A DNA stretch of 64,000 nt, taken from the NCBI GenBank assembly GCA_002419465.1, contig DIGE01000019.1, forward strand, positions 50,700-114,699, given 5' to 3'. Source of the DNA: Geobacter sp. UBA5730 (GTDB lineage Bacteria > Desulfobacterota > Desulfuromonadia > Geobacterales > Pseudopelobacteraceae). Positions 1 to 8,413 of this stretch are shown piece after piece (the first letter of the stretch is position 1; each line of letters begins with the position of its first letter). A program made the position numbers and the translations under genes. Under the pieces are notes generated by a model that was given only the letters and a program-made list of their open reading frames with translations, did no database searches and had not been told where the DNA came from.

Positions 1-525
1 CAACAGCTCCATCTCCAGATCGTAGCCATCTTTTTCCAGCTGTACAGCCCGCAGCAAGTCGGACCGGTAGTAACGGAAGCCGGACTGGCTATCATGAATC
101 TCAAAACCGGTCCGTTTGCGCAGACACCAGACCCCGAATCGGTTCCAGACCTTGCGCAGGCCAGCCATCTGTTCAAACTGACTATGACGTGAGGCCAGCA
201 GCACCCCAAAGCCACCCGAGGCAGCCTCTTCAGCCAGCCGGGGAATGGCTGACGGGTCATGTTGACCGTCGGCATCCAGGGTAACAACACCGGTATAACC
301 GTTTGCCAGGGCCCAGCCAAAACCGGTACGCAAAGCCGCCCCCTTGCCACGGTTCACCTGATGGCTGAGCAGGGTCACCGGCAGATCGGTCAACACCGCA
401 GCAGTGCCGTCGCTGGAACCGTCGTCCACCACCACCACCGTCAAGCCATGCATCAAACATTCTGCCACCACCGTGCGCAGGGTGGCACTGGCATTATAGG
501 CCGGTATCAGGATGCAGTCTGCCAC
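1..525 (-). CDS. Family 2 glycosyltransferase (C-terminal part missing at window edge)
   Basis: I translated this by hand on the minus strand; the frame stays open to base 1, so only the first 175 residues are visible. The protein opens with ILIPAYNASATL (residues 5-16), has the nucleotide-binding VVVVDDGSSDGT near 30-41, and DADGQHD near 80. These are the hallmarks of GT2 dolichyl-phosphate-mannose/glucose synthase-like enzymes, which move a sugar from a nucleotide donor to a lipid or glycan acceptor at the cytoplasmic membrane face. I chose the GTG at 525-523, preceded by a GGGAGAG-like site; it overlaps the end of the upstream deacetylase by 19 bases, so the two are probably co-translated. 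A C-terminal membrane domain, if present, lies outside the window. The family is clear; the substrate is not. Confidence 0.85.
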   Translation of the reverse strand, partial: MADCILIPAYNASATLRTVVAECLMHGLTVVVVDDGSSDGTAAVLTDLPVTLLSHQVNRGKGAALRTGFGWALANGYTGVVTLDADGQHDPSAIPRLAEEAASGGFGVLLASRHSQFEQMAGLRKVWNRFGVWCLRKRTGFEIHDSQSGFRYYRSDLLRAVQLEKDGYDLEMELL

Positions 526-1361
526 GTGTCAACCAGCTCTCCCATCGGTTTGAAATCAAACCCCTGCAACAACGCCTTCAGCCGACCCGCGGCACTACTG
601 CGGGGACCGTAGGTCACAAACTCGCGCAATATCCCCAATGGCAACCGCGGTCCTTGGGGGTCCAGTTCACGGGGATGAACAAACAACACGCCCGGCTGCC
701 CCTGCTGCTGACAGGACTGCATGGTCCGGTTAATCAATCGCCCCGGAAAAAATCTAAATCCCCAGCCGCCACCAACCGGCAGGTTGCCAAACAACGTTGG
801 TGTCACCAGGGGTGGAAATTCCCACAGACTCCCTGCTGCGGTAATAATCCGATGCGGTTCACGGGGTCCGCGAGGATCGCCGATCAGAGCCAGCGGAGTC
901 AGGCTGCTGTCATAGCGATAGCCCTGTTGCGCAAGCAGTTCAAAGGCCCAGGGAGTCTGTTTGCGGCATAGAGACCAGCGTGGAGCCCGAAAACCGATTG
1001 GGCGTTGGCCGGTCTGGTGTTCCAACAGTTCGGCGGTCCGTTCAAGCTCGCAGCTGAACTCCTCCGGCGTGAGCTCAGTGACCAAGCGGTGCGACCAACC
1101 GTGGGAGGCCAGCTCATGGCCTGCGGCCGTTATCCTTGGGGCCAGATCGGGGTGTTGTTGCGCCACTGAGCCCAGCATAAAAAAAGTGCCCCGCACCCCG
1201 CAGGAGCGAAGCAGATCCAGCACCGCCGCTGTCGCAACGTCCACCCGTGCCTGGTCAAGAGCCCTCTTGGCTGGCAAGTCGTGGCTGCAGACATGGTACC
1301 AGTCCTCAACATCAACGGTTATGGCATGGCACGTGGCGACAGGCTGCCGGTTACTGGACAT
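507..1361 (-). CDS. Polysaccharide deacetylase (NodB-type, XrtA/PEP-CTERM-locus-like)
   Basis: The 284-residue protein begins with ITVDVEDWYHV (residues 14-24), the N-terminal signature I associate with the NodB-fold deacetylases of exosortase/exopolysaccharide loci. The metal-binding pair appears as ASHGWSH (H87 and H91), FFML near 61 and FRAPRWS near 124-130 are the following NodB motifs, and the C-terminal part (VHPRELDP near 228) resembles the DUF3473 extension. The family removes N-acetyl groups from a polymer during export or synthesis. It has no signal peptide, so a cytoplasmic site of action is possible. It overlaps the downstream glycosyltransferase, supporting a shared role in surface glycan assembly. 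No exosortase is visible in the window. Family call is firm, substrate unknown. Confidence 0.85.
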   Translation of the reverse strand: MSSNRQPVATCHAITVDVEDWYHVCSHDLPAKRALDQARVDVATAAVLDLLRSCGVRGTFFMLGSVAQQHPDLAPRITAAGHELASHGWSHRLVTELTPEEFSCELERTAELLEHQTGQRPIGFRAPRWSLCRKQTPWAFELLAQQGYRYDSSLTPLALIGDPRGPREPHRIITAAGSLWEFPPLVTPTLFGNLPVGGGWGFRFFPGRLINRTMQSCQQQGQPGVLFVHPRELDPQGPRLPLGILREFVTYGPRSSAAGRLKALLQGFDFKPMGELVDTWQTAS

Positions 1362-1393
1362 TTATGTGTAATACCTGAACAACAGTTCGACTG

Positions 1394-2179
1394 TCAAGAA
1401 AGCGGGCTGATCTGAAAGGCACCCAACCCAAAGGCCGCCCCCTTGCCGACATGCAGCAATCCTCCCAGCTCGAGCACCGGGCCAAACTCATCGCACGGGC
1501 CTTGTAATGTATAAGACCCCAGCACACCCCGTCGTCCCGAGGGTGCAGGCAGCGGACCAGCACCCGTCATGCGCAGCTTATCGGCCAGTGAGGCCAATCG
1601 CATAAACGTTTCAGGATCACCGGCCACACCATAGTAGGCCGCCAGAGAGGAGAGCCGCCGCAGCACGGTGCGAATAAAGCGGGATGGCTCGAAACGGGTC
1701 AGTTCGTAACCATTGGCCACCAACCGCAGCGGTGTCTGTAGCTTTATCCGTAGCCGTGTGCAGCCGCCATAGCGTGGTGAGGCCATATCCAGCAACTCAG
1801 CGGCCGAAAGAACCGGCAGTTCATCCCCGCCATCGGCCGTCAGTGGAATCTCCCGGCCTTGATAGTCAAAGGCGCAGAAGGAGTTGAGTGGTGGGGTGCC
1901 GGCTATGGCGGCCAATGTTGATAGAATTCGGGATAACTCGGCTATGGCCGGGCCAATCAGCAGACAGTCCGTGGCACCACCGGCAGGCAGGCTGAAGACA
2001 AAGGGCAAACCCGGTTTCTGGTGACGCCGCACCAGTTCGGGGTCACTGGAAAGGGAGCGCGAGCAAAGAACAGCCAAGGGTTCTTCAAAGGTGCCGCCCG
2101 GTCCGGCAAGGGCAACGGCAAGCCGCTGCTCTGCGGCAGTGGTGAGCGGTATACGCAGTCTGACGAGGTTGAAATCCAC
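1394..2179 (-). CDS. Cas6-like RAMP endoribonuclease, orphan
   Basis: The 261-residue protein starts at GTG. Its middle part has PFVFSLP followed by DCLLIGPAIAELSRIL (near 78-107), the layout of the DUF2276 Cas6 family in which an inter-domain segment joins two ferredoxin-like RAMP folds. The C-terminus carries the glycine-rich loop GKGAAFGLGAFQI (near 244-256), the defining RAMP/Cas6 motif. Cas6 cuts pre-crRNA within repeats in type I and III systems. No other cas gene or repeat array is nearby; the only array in the window is 60 kb away and is type I-E-like, which normally uses Cas6e. The usual N-terminal G-x-LRGAFG-type motif of this family is not obvious, so catalysis is uncertain. It lies 3 bases after the CDF transporter gene and so may share its transcript. 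Confidence 0.75.
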   Translation of the reverse strand: MDFNLVRLRIPLTTAAEQRLAVALAGPGGTFEEPLAVLCSRSLSSDPELVRRHQKPGLPFVFSLPAGGATDCLLIGPAIAELSRILSTLAAIAGTPPLNSFCAFDYQGREIPLTADGGDELPVLSAAELLDMASPRYGGCTRLRIKLQTPLRLVANGYELTRFEPSRFIRTVLRRLSSLAAYYGVAGDPETFMRLASLADKLRMTGAGPLPAPSGRRGVLGSYTLQGPCDEFGPVLELGGLLHVGKGAAFGLGAFQISPLS

Positions 2180-2181
2180 GG

Positions 2182-3081
2182 CTACAGTCTGATCAAATCT
2201 TCATGTGCTTCATCGTGGGGGTTGATATGGATCATTACATCGCCCACATTGGCAAACTGGTGAAAAATAAGCCGCTTAACCTCGGTAGCCACGTCATGGG
2301 ACTGCTTGACCGTCATTTGCGGGTCCATATCGAGCTTCAGGTCTATGATAATGTACTGTCCCGAGCGCCGTGCACGAATCTCATGCACATGCTCCACATG
2401 GACCACCCCTTCGGCCAGCAGCTTGATTTCCTGGATATACTCACCGTGCACCGCTCCATCCATCAGATCATGACAGGCACCGGTCAGTGTTTCCCAGCCG
2501 ATATGCAGGATAAAGAGTGCAGTCAACCCGGCCGCCAAAGGGTCCATGATGCCCCAACCCAGGATAGCACCGACAACACCTGTCAAGGTGGCTATCGAGG
2601 TCAGTGCATCTTTACGGTGGTCCTGTGCGATGGCCAACAGGGATGGGCTCTCCAACAGCTTGCCGGTGGATGAGGAATAACGATACAGCCACTCCTTGAT
2701 ACCGATCGTCAGGGCAGCTGCAGCAACGGCAACCCAGCCCGGAGATTTGAAATCATGGCGGATTATGGACTGTATCGCATCCACCAGAATCCAGATACCG
2801 GTTGCGCTGATAACCAGCGCAATCAGCAAGGCTGCCAGGGATTCGGCCCGGCCGTGGCCATAGGGATGTTTTTCATCATAGGGTTGGCGCCCCAACCTGA
2901 GGGCCACCATGGTGCTGCCGATGGCGATAAAATCGCAGGCTGATTCGATGCCATCAGCAAAGACCGCGTCAGATCTGCCCCAATAGCCGGCTGCCAGCTT
3001 CATGGCCATTAACACCGCATTGATCCAAAAACCGACCTTAATGATCTGATCAGCCCGGTTGAATCGTTCGTCACGCTGCAT
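2182..3081 (-). CDS. Cation diffusion facilitator (CDF) family metal efflux transporter
   Basis: This is a 299-residue membrane protein of the CDF family, which exchanges divalent cations (Zn, Fe, Mn, Co) for protons across the inner membrane. The first helices span FWINAVLMAMKLAAGYW, and AVFADGIESACDFI carries the helix II metal-site acidic residues (DGIES-x3-D; many homologues have HDGVDS). The second site follows in helix V. The cytoplasmic C-terminal ferredoxin-like domain is recognisable (VHEIRARRSGQYIIIDLKL) and ends with the histidine-containing VMIHINPHDE. I chose ATG 3081 (MQRDERFNRADQ), with a GGAAG-type ribosome site, rather than the longer frame that runs back into recJ; it overlaps the recJ end by 11 bases. 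The metal is not predictable with certainty. Confidence 0.9.
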   Translation of the reverse strand: MQRDERFNRADQIIKVGFWINAVLMAMKLAAGYWGRSDAVFADGIESACDFIAIGSTMVALRLGRQPYDEKHPYGHGRAESLAALLIALVISATGIWILVDAIQSIIRHDFKSPGWVAVAAAALTIGIKEWLYRYSSSTGKLLESPSLLAIAQDHRKDALTSIATLTGVVGAILGWGIMDPLAAGLTALFILHIGWETLTGACHDLMDGAVHGEYIQEIKLLAEGVVHVEHVHEIRARRSGQYIIIDLKLDMDPQMTVKQSHDVATEVKRLIFHQFANVGDVMIHINPHDEAHEDLIRL

Positions 3082-4789
3082 AGCGCTGCCCCGCTTCCTT
3101 GATATCCTTGACCCGCAGTTGTAAACGGGATCCCCCACCCCAGGTATCAATCTCCGGTATTCCGGCCAGATCCACCAGCTCCGGCAGATGACGGCCGGCC
3201 ATCCGCCAGGCAATTGCATACAGGAAATGCCGCCCTCGTCCCAGTTTCAAACGCAGGTGCTCGGTTCCGACGACCTTCTTCTCCATCACCCGCAAGCCCC
3301 TGATGCAGACCACCGGCTCCGGGTTACCGGCACCAAAAGGTGCCAGCCGCTGCAGGTCATTGACCAGCGGGATGGTGAACGCTTGAGGTTCCAGCTCCAG
3401 ATCCAGCATCAGGCAGGGGATCAGGCTCTCCTGATCAAGCCGGCCTGCTGCGGCCTGTTCAAAGGCATGGGCAAAAGCGGCGCAATTTTCAACTGCCAAC
3501 GAGACACCGGCAGCAGCCCGATGGCCGCCGTAACGGATCAGCAACAGAGCACAGTCATGCAACGCTTCCAGCAGGTGGAACCCGGGTATGCTGCGACCGG
3601 AACCCTTCACCGTTCCATCCTCTTGCTGCGCCATCAAGATAGTGGGGCGATGATACCGCTCCACCAGCCGTGATGCAACAATGCCAACCACACCGGGATG
3701 CCAGTCCGCAGAAACCAGCACAATGCTGTGGCGTCCTGCAACACCGCCCGTGGCTTCAACCATCGCGAGCGCCTCATGCAAAATCCGCCGTTCTACCGCC
3801 TGACGTTGATTATTGGCCTGATCCAGTTCCTGTGCCAGCAGATCAGCCCTGCCGCGATCATCAGTCAGCAGCAGTTCAACACCCGGCACGGCACTCTCCA
3901 GACGTCCGGCTGCATTGAGACGCGGGCCCAGCCGGAAGCCGACCTGCCCTGCAGTGACCCCGCCATTGATACCAGACACCTGTTTCAAAGCGCCGATGCC
4001 CGTCCGGGCACCGTTGCCCAGCCGTTGCAAACCGGCCGCCACCAGTAGACGATTTTGCCCCGCCAGTGGTACCACATCGGCCACCGTACCCAAGGCTACC
4101 AGATCCAGCCATTGCCGCAAATCAGGTCCATTGTCACCCAAAAGGCCCTGTTCCCGCAGCCGGGAGCGCAAGCCCACCAAAAGATTAAAGGCCACACCTA
4201 CCCCGGCCAATCCCTTGAATGGGTAATTGCAATCAGGACGATGTGGATTCACCACGGCCAGTGCATCAGGCAACGTTTCAAGCGGCTGGTGGTGGTCGGT
4301 AATGATCAGATCGAGACCGATACTGCGACAGGCCAGCGCCTCTTCCAGAGCGGTCACGCCACAGTCCACACTGACACACAGCGTAGCGCCCCGGGCGCGA
4401 ATCGCCTGCAGCGCCTTGCTGTTCAGACCATAGCCGTCATCCATCCGGTGGGGAATGTGGTAACCCGCCCGCAGCCCCAAGGCGGACATGCCTGATACCA
4501 GCAGGGCCGTGGCGGTCACGCCGTCCACATCGTAGTCACCATAGATGCAGACCTGTTCCTGCTGCTGCCGGGCTCTGACAAGACGGGCAACCGCCTGCTC
4601 CATACCGGCCAGCAGGAACGGGTCCAGCATGCCGGACAACGTGGGGTTCAAAAATTCACGCACCTGGCCCGGTTCACACAAGCCCCGGCCAGCCAGCACC
4701 CGTGCCGTAGCCGGCAGCAGGTCCAGTTCTGCCGCCAGGGTGGTAACAACGGCCGGATCGACCTCTTTGAGTATCCAGTTGGTCTGCAT
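3071..4789 (-). CDS. recJ: Single-stranded-DNA-specific exonuclease RecJ
   Basis: RecJ degrades single-stranded DNA 5' to 3' in recombination and mismatch/base-excision repair. The 572-residue length is normal. The DHH phosphoesterase motifs are present in order: DYDVDG (85-90), VDCG (141-144) and DHHQ (165-168), then the DHHA1 motif GGHRAAAG near residue 420 and an OB-fold C-terminal domain with FGAGNPEP. The start codon is unusual: it follows directly on the T-tract of the intrinsic terminator at 4790-4821, and the only GGAGG-like ribosome site lies inside the terminator hairpin, about 15 bases upstream. The N-terminus MQTNWILKEVD matches normal RecJ starts, so I keep this ATG. Confidence 0.95.
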   Translation of the reverse strand: MQTNWILKEVDPAVVTTLAAELDLLPATARVLAGRGLCEPGQVREFLNPTLSGMLDPFLLAGMEQAVARLVRARQQQEQVCIYGDYDVDGVTATALLVSGMSALGLRAGYHIPHRMDDGYGLNSKALQAIRARGATLCVSVDCGVTALEEALACRSIGLDLIITDHHQPLETLPDALAVVNPHRPDCNYPFKGLAGVGVAFNLLVGLRSRLREQGLLGDNGPDLRQWLDLVALGTVADVVPLAGQNRLLVAAGLQRLGNGARTGIGALKQVSGINGGVTAGQVGFRLGPRLNAAGRLESAVPGVELLLTDDRGRADLLAQELDQANNQRQAVERRILHEALAMVEATGGVAGRHSIVLVSADWHPGVVGIVASRLVERYHRPTILMAQQEDGTVKGSGRSIPGFHLLEALHDCALLLIRYGGHRAAAGVSLAVENCAAFAHAFEQAAAGRLDQESLIPCLMLDLELEPQAFTIPLVNDLQRLAPFGAGNPEPVVCIRGLRVMEKKVVGTEHLRLKLGRGRHFLYAIAWRMAGRHLPELVDLAGIPEIDTWGGGSRLQLRVKDIKEAGQRYAA

Positions 4790-4821
4790 AAAAAAAGAAA
4801 ACCCCCTCCGGAGAGGGGGTT
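4790..4821 (-). terminator. Intrinsic terminator abutting the recJ start codon
   Basis: Read on the minus strand, a 9-bp stem (AACCCCCTC paired with GAGGGGGTT, loop TCCG) is followed by a T-rich tract, TTTCTTTTTTT, that ends at the recJ ATG. It lies just after the stop codon of the TPR gene, so it should end or attenuate transcripts from the yajC-secD-secF-TPR group. A perfect 8-base palindrome, GGAGCTCC, sits between the TPR stop codon and the stem. Confidence 0.85.
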
Positions 4822-4830
4822 CGGAGCTCC

Positions 4831-5391
4831 TTACTTGGGAAGCTGCTGCAGCATCTCACGGGCCTGATTGCCCAGTTCGCTACTGCCGCCCTGTTGGGCC
4901 ACCCTTTCAAGTATCGGCCGCGCCTTGGCCGGCTGTTTCATATCAACCGCATAGACGATCCCGCTATTGTAAAGGCTTTGCAAATGCTGTGGATTGAGCT
5001 TGTTGGCCTTCTCAAAGTTGGCCAATGCCTTGTCGAAAAAACCCAGCGCCCGGAACATGACCCCCTGATCAGTCAACACATTAGGATCGTTGGGGTTCAA
5101 CTCCAGCGCCCTGGCATAGGCCTGCACCGCTTTTTGGGGATTATGAGCATCGAAGTAGTCATTACCCAAAGTAACCCAAGCCTGAACGTTTTTAGGATCC
5201 TTGGCCACCACGTTTTCTATCTCGGCGATCCGGACGTTCAGGTCAGCCTGACTTACCATCGGCGCAGCCGTCTGTGCCGGCGTTGTCGTGGCTGCGCCAC
5301 TGCCTCCCAGCATCTTGCCTCCTATCAGGAGACCCAGCAAAAGACCGATGATCAGACCAGCAACCCCGAGGGTGATCGATTCCTTGTTCAT
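4831..5391 (-). CDS. Membrane-anchored tetratricopeptide repeat protein
   Basis: The 186-residue protein has one N-terminal hydrophobic segment (LGVAGLIIGLLLGLLIGGKML, about 8-28), which is either a membrane anchor or an uncleaved signal. It is followed by a low-complexity Ala/Thr linker and about three TPR units between residues 70 and 165, including AWVTLGNDYFDAHNPQKAVQAY-type helices and LNPNDPNVLTDQGVMFRALG. TPR domains bind other proteins. The ATG overlaps the secF stop (ATGA), so it is translationally coupled to the Sec translocon accessory genes and may act at the periplasmic side of export, but this is inference from position. An intrinsic terminator follows. Confidence 0.8.
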   Translation of the reverse strand: MNKESITLGVAGLIIGLLLGLLIGGKMLGGSGAATTTPAQTAAPMVSQADLNVRIAEIENVVAKDPKNVQAWVTLGNDYFDAHNPQKAVQAYARALELNPNDPNVLTDQGVMFRALGFFDKALANFEKANKLNPQHLQSLYNSGIVYAVDMKQPAKARPILERVAQQGGSSELGNQAREMLQQLPK

Positions 5392-6332
5392 GGTTTGCTC
5401 CTCAGTGCATCGGCCGTAGCTGCCTGCTTGCGCTGGGCCCGTTCTTCCAGCAGGATTACCACCGGACTGGCAACAAAGACCGAAGAATAGGTGGCAACCA
5501 ACACACCGGTCAGCAGGGCGAACGAGAAATCATGAATCACCTGACCGCCGAAGAAAAACAGGGCCGAGGCCGACAGCAGGGTGGTCAATGAGGTGATAAT
5601 ACTACGCGAAAGGGTTTCGTTGATACTACGGTTGAAGATGGTATGTAGCGCACCCTTCAGATCCTTATGCAAGTTTTCCCGAATCCGGTCAAAGATCACC
5701 ACCGTGTCGGTCAATGAGTAACCGGCAATGGTCAGCACCGCCGTGATGAACAGCAGGTTAAACTCCTTGCCAGCCAGGAAATAGATGGCAAACATGGCCA
5801 GGATGTCGTGCAAGGTGGCCACCACGGCACCGATGCCGAAGCGAAAGTCAAAACGCCAAGCGATGTAACAGATAATCCCCAACATGGCGATGGCCACAGC
5901 CACCAGGGTATCCTTGCGCAGCTTGTCGCCAATGGCGGGACCAATCTCGGTGGTACTGTCGACCGTCACCTGCAGGCCGGGCATGGACTTGGTAAAGGCC
6001 GCCGGGATCACCTGAGCCGCCTTGCCTACTGCCAGCTGATTCTTTTTACCAAGCTTTACCAGCAACTTGTTGCCATCCTTGATCTCCTGCAGCTCCACCT
6101 CACCCAGGCCGCCATCATGCAGCGCCTTGCGGGCATCAGCCAAGGGGACCGGTTTGTCGAACTGTAGCTGGATCGATGTACCACCGGTAAAGTCGATCCC
6201 CAGATTAGCGGCTCCCCGAGTGATCTGTACAATGGCAAAAATCCCGATGATCGAGATAATAGCGGAAATCACGAAGGCGTACTTCCGTTTACCAATAAAA
6301 TCTATGTTGGTCTTGCCCAAAAATTCCATCAT
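5388..6332 (-). CDS. secF: Protein translocase subunit SecF
   Basis: SecF works with SecD to pull substrates out of the SecYEG channel using the proton gradient. The 314-residue length is typical. The first helix (YAFVISAIISIIGIFAIV, about 18-35) is followed by GIDFTGGTSIQLQF, the diagnostic SecF/SecD motif, then a periplasmic P1 domain and five further helices with TVVIFDRIREN, the RND-type signature of the family. It starts 14 bases downstream of secD on the same strand and overlaps the TPR gene start. Confidence 0.97.
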   Translation of the reverse strand: MMEFLGKTNIDFIGKRKYAFVISAIISIIGIFAIVQITRGAANLGIDFTGGTSIQLQFDKPVPLADARKALHDGGLGEVELQEIKDGNKLLVKLGKKNQLAVGKAAQVIPAAFTKSMPGLQVTVDSTTEIGPAIGDKLRKDTLVAVAIAMLGIICYIAWRFDFRFGIGAVVATLHDILAMFAIYFLAGKEFNLLFITAVLTIAGYSLTDTVVIFDRIRENLHKDLKGALHTIFNRSINETLSRSIITSLTTLLSASALFFFGGQVIHDFSFALLTGVLVATYSSVFVASPVVILLEERAQRKQAATADALRSKP

Positions 6333-6346
6333 GAATGGCGCCCCCC

Positions 6347-7939
6347 TTATATGCTCAGTTTTTTGACCTGACCCTTATGCAGGAACAGGTCAAAGATCAC
6401 CCTGGTACCGGTCAGGGAGGTAAACAGGTTGATGATGATACCAAGACTCAAGGATACCGCAAAGCCCTTGACCGGTCCGGTACCAAACTGGAACAGCACC
6501 GCCGCGGTGATTAGTGCGGTAATGTGAGAATCCATGATAGTCAGGAAAGCCCGATCATACCCGGCATCCAGGGCAGCTTTCGGCGATTTACCCAGATGCA
6601 GTTCCTCGCGAATCCGCTCAAAAATAATCACGTTGGAATCCACCGACATACCAACCAACAGGACGATGGCGGCGATGCCCGGCAGGGTCAGGGTGGCCCC
6701 CAGGGCAGAAAGGGCTCCCAGCAGGTAAAAGATGTTCAGCACCATGCCCAGATTGGCCACCATGCCGCACAACTTGTAGTAGATTGCCATGAAGATGACC
6801 ACCAGCAACACGCCGATGGCGCCGGCCATGAAACCTTTGTCGATGGAATCCTTACCCAGGGAGGCGCCCACAGTCACGTTCTGGATCACCTTGACCGGTG
6901 CCGGCAGGGCACCGGCCCGCAGTACGATCGCCAGGTCCGATGCGGTTTTTTCAGTGAAGTTGCCGGAGATCTGGGCAGAGCCGCCGGAGATCCGTTCCCG
7001 GATCACCGGTGCTGAATAAACATTGCTATCCAGTACGATGGCAAACCGCTTCCCCACGTTGGCTGCGGTGACCTGGTCGAACAGCCGGCCACCCAGCGAA
7101 TTGAATTCAATGGCAACATAGGGCTGGTTGAACTGGGAGTCGATCCGTACCTGGGCATCGGTCAGCAGATCACCGGTGATCAGGGCCTTTTTCTGCACCA
7201 CGAACGGGGTCTCGTTAACCGCCCCGGTGACCGGGTCAACGATCCGCTCGTTCAGCACCTCGGCATCCTCCGGAACCGCACCGCCGAAGGGAGAGACCCC
7301 CTCCTTGACCATCTTGAACTCCAGACGGGCAGTACGGCCGATCAGGTCAATGGCCCGCTGAGGGTCCTTGATGCCGGGCAACTGCACCACAATCTGGTTG
7401 ATCCCCTGCCTGGCGATGATCGGCTCGGAAACACCAAACTGATCGATCCGGTTACGGATGGTTTCCAGGGCCTGAGCCACGGCCTTGTCTTTACGATCCT
7501 GAATATCCTGCTCTTTCATCCGCAGCTGGATACCCACCATGCCACCCTCTTCCACCGAGGAAACCTGCTCGTAATCGCGATACTTATCTTTCAGGAGCTT
7601 TTGTACCGCTGCAGCAGTGTCTTTTTCATACAGAACAAGCGACACCTTGTCGGCCCCACTGCGACTGATTCGTTTAAAGCGCAGGTTTTTGCTGTTCAGG
7701 GTATCTTCCAGATCGGTGGCTACCAGATCCAGGGTCCCCTCCACCGCCTTCGGGGTCTCAACCTCCAGCACCAGATGGGTGCCGCCTTGCAGGTCAAGCC
7801 CCAGGCTGATCTTGTCCTTGGGCAGCAGCCCCTTCCACCACGATGGCAGCTGGGGCATCAGGGTCGGGACCAGATAGATACAGGACAGGACAATAAAGCC
7901 GATAATCAGGGTGATGCGCCATCCGGCTCCCTTAGGCAT
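6347..7939 (-). CDS. secD: Protein translocase subunit SecD
   Basis: The 530-residue SecD has an N-terminal helix (ITLIIGFIVLSCIYLVPTLM), GLDLQGGTHL at about 47-56, a long periplasmic domain and five C-terminal helices containing SVDSNVIIFERIREEL. I chose the ATG at 7939 (MPKGAGWRIT) because AAAGGAG lies eight bases upstream; the frame is open 22 codons further but that extension is not SecD-like. The start overlaps a small cysteine-rich reading frame (7906-8055). It is part of yajC-secD-secF, the classical accessory translocon cluster. Confidence 0.97.
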   Translation of the reverse strand: MPKGAGWRITLIIGFIVLSCIYLVPTLMPQLPSWWKGLLPKDKISLGLDLQGGTHLVLEVETPKAVEGTLDLVATDLEDTLNSKNLRFKRISRSGADKVSLVLYEKDTAAAVQKLLKDKYRDYEQVSSVEEGGMVGIQLRMKEQDIQDRKDKAVAQALETIRNRIDQFGVSEPIIARQGINQIVVQLPGIKDPQRAIDLIGRTARLEFKMVKEGVSPFGGAVPEDAEVLNERIVDPVTGAVNETPFVVQKKALITGDLLTDAQVRIDSQFNQPYVAIEFNSLGGRLFDQVTAANVGKRFAIVLDSNVYSAPVIRERISGGSAQISGNFTEKTASDLAIVLRAGALPAPVKVIQNVTVGASLGKDSIDKGFMAGAIGVLLVVIFMAIYYKLCGMVANLGMVLNIFYLLGALSALGATLTLPGIAAIVLLVGMSVDSNVIIFERIREELHLGKSPKAALDAGYDRAFLTIMDSHITALITAAVLFQFGTGPVKGFAVSLSLGIIINLFTSLTGTRVIFDLFLHKGQVKKLSI

Positions 7940-8055
7940 CGCGCAGACTCCTTTACACAATTTGGACAGCCAAAATCGAAATTTTTTCCGTACCGGGTTT
8001 GACAATCACCGCATGCTGTGCAGACATAACCATACAGGTACGCCGCACAGGGCAT
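7906..8055 (-). CDS. Possible 49-residue cysteine-rich zinc-ribbon protein
   Basis: I found this by translating the 153-base gap between yajC and secD. From ATG 8055 the frame gives 49 residues with seven cysteines: C3, then VCTACGDC (C12, C15, C18), then GCPNC (C30, C33) and C40. CxxCG followed by CPxC about 15 residues later is a zinc-ribbon layout, as in FmdB or rubredoxin-like proteins. It has no clear Shine-Dalgarno site and overlaps the secD start by 34 bases, where the secD ribosome site lies inside this frame. It could be a real small gene translationally coupled to secD, or a chance frame. I do not know a named homologue. Confidence 0.4.
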   Translation of the reverse strand: MPCAAYLYGYVCTACGDCQTRYGKNFDFGCPNCVKESARCLREPDGASP

Positions 8056-8092
8056 TCGGCTATTTGACAAGGTCAGGCTGGAAAAAACGTTA

Positions 8093-8413
8093 TTACTTCA
8101 CCACGGTGGTGACAAACGGCTTGTCAATCTTGATTTTTACTCCACTGGCGACCTCCAGGGTGATCACCTGATCTTCAAGAGCGGCAATTTTACCGTGGAT
8201 GCCGGAAGCAGTCTTCACGTCGTCGCCTACCTTGAGGGCATCCAGCAGGGCACGATGCTCTTTGGCTTTTTTCTGTTGAGGACGGATCAACAGGAAATAG
8301 AAAATGGCGAACATGAAGATCAACGGCACAATTTGCATAAAAGCGCCCATGCCGCCGGCTTGCGGTGCTGCCCCGCCAGCGGGGGCTCCCATTGCGAATG
8401 CGATTCCTAACAT
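8093..8413 (-). CDS. yajC: Preprotein translocase subunit YajC
   Basis: YajC is the small single-helix partner of SecD and SecF. The 106-residue protein has a Gly/Ala-rich N-terminus and one helix (IVPLIFMFAIFYFLLI, about 28-43), followed by RPQQKKAKEHRALLDALKVGDDVKTASGIHGKI, the conserved cytoplasmic YajC signature. The start overlaps the tgt stop by three bases (the ATG begins just before), so it is translated as part of queA-tgt-yajC-secD-secF. Confidence 0.95.
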   Translation of the reverse strand: MLGIAFAMGAPAGGAAPQAGGMGAFMQIVPLIFMFAIFYFLLIRPQQKKAKEHRALLDALKVGDDVKTASGIHGKIAALEDQVITLEVASGVKIKIDKPFVTTVVK

